A DNA stretch of 64,000 nt from Otis tarda. Lineage: Eukaryota > Chordata > Aves > Otidiformes > Otididae. Below the pieces are notes generated by a model that searched no databases, was not told the DNA's origin, and saw nothing but the letters and a program-made list of their open reading frames with translations. The stretch covers positions 210,441,553 through 210,505,552 of the forward strand of contig CM048552.1 of the NCBI GenBank assembly GCA_026413225.1, in the 5' to 3' direction. The position numbers and the translations under genes are program-made. Of this stretch, positions 60,261 through 64,000 are shown one piece after another. Position 1 is the first letter of the stretch, and every line of letters begins with the position of its first letter.

Positions 60261-63200
60261 AGAACATAGAAAAGTTTGAGCTGAAAAGGATGGGTGTTTT
60301 TGCTGTCCTGTAGGCTGTGTAAATGAAACTTTGTAAAATGTTTCTTCACCTTCCATGTTTTCCCAGCAACATGCTCATTATCAATATTTCTTAAGTGGAA
60401 TGAACTCTTAGAAGCTACAGGACTCTGACAGAGTCATCAAGCATTTTGTTTGCCCAAAATTTGCTGGAGCATTTCCCACAACACATTCTATTTTAAAATG
60501 CATTACTATCTCAAAGCACAATGTAAACCAGCTTCATTGTGTTCTGTATTTTTACAAGCACACACACACAAAAAAAAACCACAACAGGAAAAAGAACAAA
60601 AACTACAAAAAACCACAAGTCTTTACATTTTTTTCCATTATGCTCTTTGTAAATCATTTTCTATATGTAGTTTCATATCTTATAATTAGTATTTATTGAA
60701 GTGACTGGCTAAAAAGGTGTTTAATAAGAATTTAGTGAATTAAATTCCCATATGATTTCCAGCTAAGAAACTATTTTCCTTAGAGAGAAAAAGAAAACAA
60801 AACCTTTTAAATCAAACCAGTATTGATTTTTTTCATCATTTTACAAATATCTACTGCCATGTCTGGAAGCTTCTCATATATTGCTATTTAAACATGGTGT
60901 ATGAACATTTCTGTTTGGAACCAGTCTCATTAAAACTCCACCACTTTCCTGAGGAAAAATTATAGCAAAACTTTCCTTTTGTGTAAGAAGAATACTCCAA
61001 GAAATCTAGGAAAGCTTTTCAGTAGTGTTAGATGGGTGAAGAGAAGAAGTGAAATTGCTTAAAACATTTTTTTTTTTTCTAGGTAATTTTTTTCAGTAGT
61101 TGTTATTTAAAGTAAAGGGCATTCTGAACTGAAGGAAGGGATTTCAAAATCACAGGCTGTAGCGTGGTGTTTCTCAGCAGATATAGCTCTATCAAAGGTG
61201 AGTAATACCTGTTTAACTCTGACCTGTACCCAAAACTGAGCTGGAACTAAAAGTCTTAAGCTGGTAAAACAAAAAAAAATCTTTCTAGAGGTTGAATCTG
61301 AGCTATTTGTTTGAGCTTAGAGGAGAGAGAGGGATGTATGAACTGCCTGTTCACCCTAGAGTCAACATGAGTTAAAATGAGTGTGACAGTGGTATCATCA
61401 ATTGTGTTGGTCAGAATTTCAACACTAATTTCATGTGGAGCAGGATTAAATGGTACAGGCCACACTCTACTACTTTTAATAGGATCAGCACACAGTTTTT
61501 CTTTTTTTTAAAAATAAACTCATTAAGAGGGACATCTAATTCTCCAGAGAGCTCACTGTGGTTATCAGTAATAATCTGTATTCTTAAAGGAGCAAGACTA
61601 ACACTTCAAGTCCACATATTCTCACATTTTTCTTCCTTTGTTGTTCACATATTACACTGGTTACCAGTAACTTCAAGAGTATGTAGAAGCCCATAATGCT
61701 AGTCACTGTCCCATAGAAGTAAGAAAGTGTACTCTAAAAATTTTACAGTCCCGATCCTGCCTGAAAATTCTAGGGAATTTATTTAATTACATATGAATAT
61801 GTGTGCAAACATGTTTATATACAGGGCCGGCAGGATAAGATGTAATTGTGGAAATAACAGAAAAATAGAGGCGATGATGGTGGCAAGCAGAGAGCAAAAT
61901 TTCTAGGAGAAGATAGTGTACCAGATACTTGTAAGTAAAATTTACAAATATTGGGTCAAGTGCTACTGAGATGTCTGTTTGGAGAGACTAAAAAATGTGT
62001 GAGTTTTAATTGGGGAACTTCATGTTTATGTACCAAGAATAAAACATGTATCAGAGAAATCTAATTTTTATATGATATATATACATGCACAAAATATATT
62101 AATATATACTTTATTTATAAAAGAACTTGCCTTGTGAAACCATGATGCACAGAGCAAAATAGAGTAAAAATATTTATATCTGTGTAACTAATGAAGAGTG
62201 GCACTGTCTCTGATATTTTTTAGCAACATAATTAGCATAAACCCAAATGCCAGTTGGTGCTCATCACTCTGCAAGTCGTGGGTCATTGACACCTCTCAGG
62301 ACTTGTCCCGAGAACAAAACCAAATTTGTATTTTAAGTATATTACAGTGAATTGTAAGTATCTGCCATATGGAAACACTACATTTAGGAAAAAACTGTGA
62401 TTTATAAAAAGTGCTAGGTGATGCTTTAAACATTTGGTAGTCACTTGGAGAATATTTTGCAGAATTATTGCGCTATATAAGGGCCCATTTTAAAATCAAA
62501 GTTTAAGTTAGACGTGTTAGAAGAGCTAATTTAATACAATCCTTGATTGTACTAAATCAGAAATATTTATGTAGAGTTGTTCTCCTTTTTATTCAATCCA
62601 AGACGCATTTTTATGTGGCAGACCAAGGCAGGCTAAAATTTAGCTGAACTCCATGCAGTAGAAGACATTTTCAGGACTCATTCCTTGGTACCACTATAAG
62701 TACCATTATGGGACCACCAGATCTTACCTCATGTTGCTTAAGAAAATGGAGATGGAGGAGAAATTTTGCATTATTTTGTCTTAATAGTAGGACACATTAC
62801 GTTTTTTGCTTATTTTGGGTCCCAGTACACTTTGGAGAGCCGAGCCTGTTCTCAATTTACTCCTACGACCAGAAAGTGTCAAGCCAAACAATGGTGAATG
62901 TGGGAGGAGACTTGCGTGAAGTTGTTTCCCAGATACTCAGGGTGATACTACATACCCACTGAGGAAAGTAGTAACTCCCAGTGCCAGGAAGATCAGGCAC
63001 AGGTTTTAACTTCAGAAGGTATTTCTTAGAGCTAAGTCTTGAAAGGACTACTCCCAGGTTGGAGAAACACCTACAGCCTCTATTCCAACAGCCACTCTAG
63101 TTCTTAGTCAGACCAGACTACACTGTGCCATATACACCTACTTCAGGTCAGCTTAACCTTTTCTTAAATGCCAGATCACTCCTGTAAATATAATAACATA

Positions 63201-64000
63201 CCAAACACAACAAATACTCCTAGTATTCATACAGCTTGACTATTCTCTGAGTAGTGTATTTAACGGTTTATCTTGTCAAAATGTGCACTAGCTTCAATTT
63301 GAGTGCTGTTACCTACATCTTTACTCCTTCCTGCTATTTGTTCCTACCTGTATGCTGTCTCAATCTCAGCTGCAAAGTCCTTGGCACTGGACTTTTTCTG
63401 AATACGACAGTGTTTGGATCCTTGGTCCTGTCACAGCTCAGACATGAGTAAGAGAATCTGTGGTCTTTTGTTAATTATAGTAATTCTGTAAAATGAAATG
63501 AAAGTTACTGATGGAGACTGGAAATGTTCTTCATTCTGATTAGCTGTTTCTTAAATCTCTGGAGAAAACAGCACTATTAACTGGAAATTGCTTATAAAAA
63601 TTTATCTGGGTACAACTGTATCTTTGTCCCATGTGGCTTGCCAGGGAAATGAAAAAGCTGTCTCTGCAAAGTAAGTGCACCACAGTGGTTGGTCCAGAGT
63701 GACCCTGAAACAGGAGCAGCATATGACAGGTCTCTGGTGGCACTGAATGACATGTCACGTTACATCCTTACTGCCAAATGATAGAGACATTTTTGATACT
63801 GCTTAATATGCATTGATCAGACTTTGCCAAATGTACAGTCTGTGACTCTGGCGTCAATTTCAAGTGATATTAATGAATTGGAAACACATGAAATTATTAG
63901 ATTTCTCATTCTAGAAACATGCTTTTTTTTTTTTTTTTTTTCAGAGCAGGAATTCCATAGATGTGTATGGATAGCACCTACCATAAAGAAAAGGAATATT
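60261..64000. other. Unique AT-rich DNA to the window end
   Basis: No gene or mobile element recognised. There is a T20 run near 63924-63942, an A/C-rich patch at 60555-60620, and TA-rich DNA near 62075-62110. Open frames are under 90 codons. Confidence 0.5.

Noticed and set aside
1-64000. CRISPR array, operon, phage or bacterial-type system
   Set aside because: No spaced direct repeats with unique spacers, no dense coding and no ribosome-binding-site pattern. The repeats are vertebrate retroelements.

Overview
This window reads as bird nuclear DNA. The sign is the set of CR1 LINEs. They end in the avian hallmark tail of ATTCTATG repeats and carry the usual 3' text (GGTTGGACTAGATGACC / CCTTCCAACCC). 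There are also three LTR loci of types common in birds (starting TGTGCTGG, TGTCCTGG or TGTGTTGG). The sequence is AT-rich and repeat-poor, as expected for an intergenic or intronic stretch of a large chromosome. I cannot name the species or the chromosome. The third LTR type suggests a non-galliform bird, but that is a guess.

No host protein-coding gene, tRNA gene or rRNA gene can be supported. The longest open frames (143, 142, 137, 136 and 133 codons) are chance frames or lie in repeats. The one host-like exception is a 79-codon frame (46056-46292) with two short collinear stretches resembling the C-terminal tail of KCNQ potassium channels. I treat it as a weak lead only.

Layout: 0-2.5 kb is unique DNA. 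2.5-5.05 kb is an old, internally deleted ERVL-type provirus with two LTRs, a Lys-tRNA-like primer site and a minisatellite in its leader. A 5'-truncated CR1 (5.05-5.66 kb) joins it flush. 7.2 kb holds a compound ATTCT/ATGCT pentanucleotide array. 9.4-21.1 kb is AT-rich with scattered CR1 fragments and two ancient SINE remnants. 21-35 kb is nearly free of recognisable repeats. 35.3-36.0 kb holds two ancient SINE-like remnants, one apparently derived from 5S rRNA. 36.1-40.3 kb is free of mobile elements and richer in GC and CpG, the best candidate for conserved regulatory DNA or an alternative promoter. 40.7-46.9 kb has small CR1 pieces.

48.1-52.0 kb is a nested structure. A very old CR1 is split by a solo LTR with a perfect 5-bp target duplication (CAGAG) and by a younger, nearly 2-kb CR1 that still shows reverse transcriptase motifs. 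55.7-56.7 kb is a second solo LTR that contains a short tandem array. It is followed at 57.0-57.6 kb by an ancient CR1 3' end. The rest, to 64 kb, is AT-rich with one MIR-like SINE and a GT/GA microsatellite.

I found no undescribed biological system. The most useful observations are the nested insertion history, the minisatellite-bearing retroviral leader, the CpG-richer mobile-element-free block and the 46-kb open frame.
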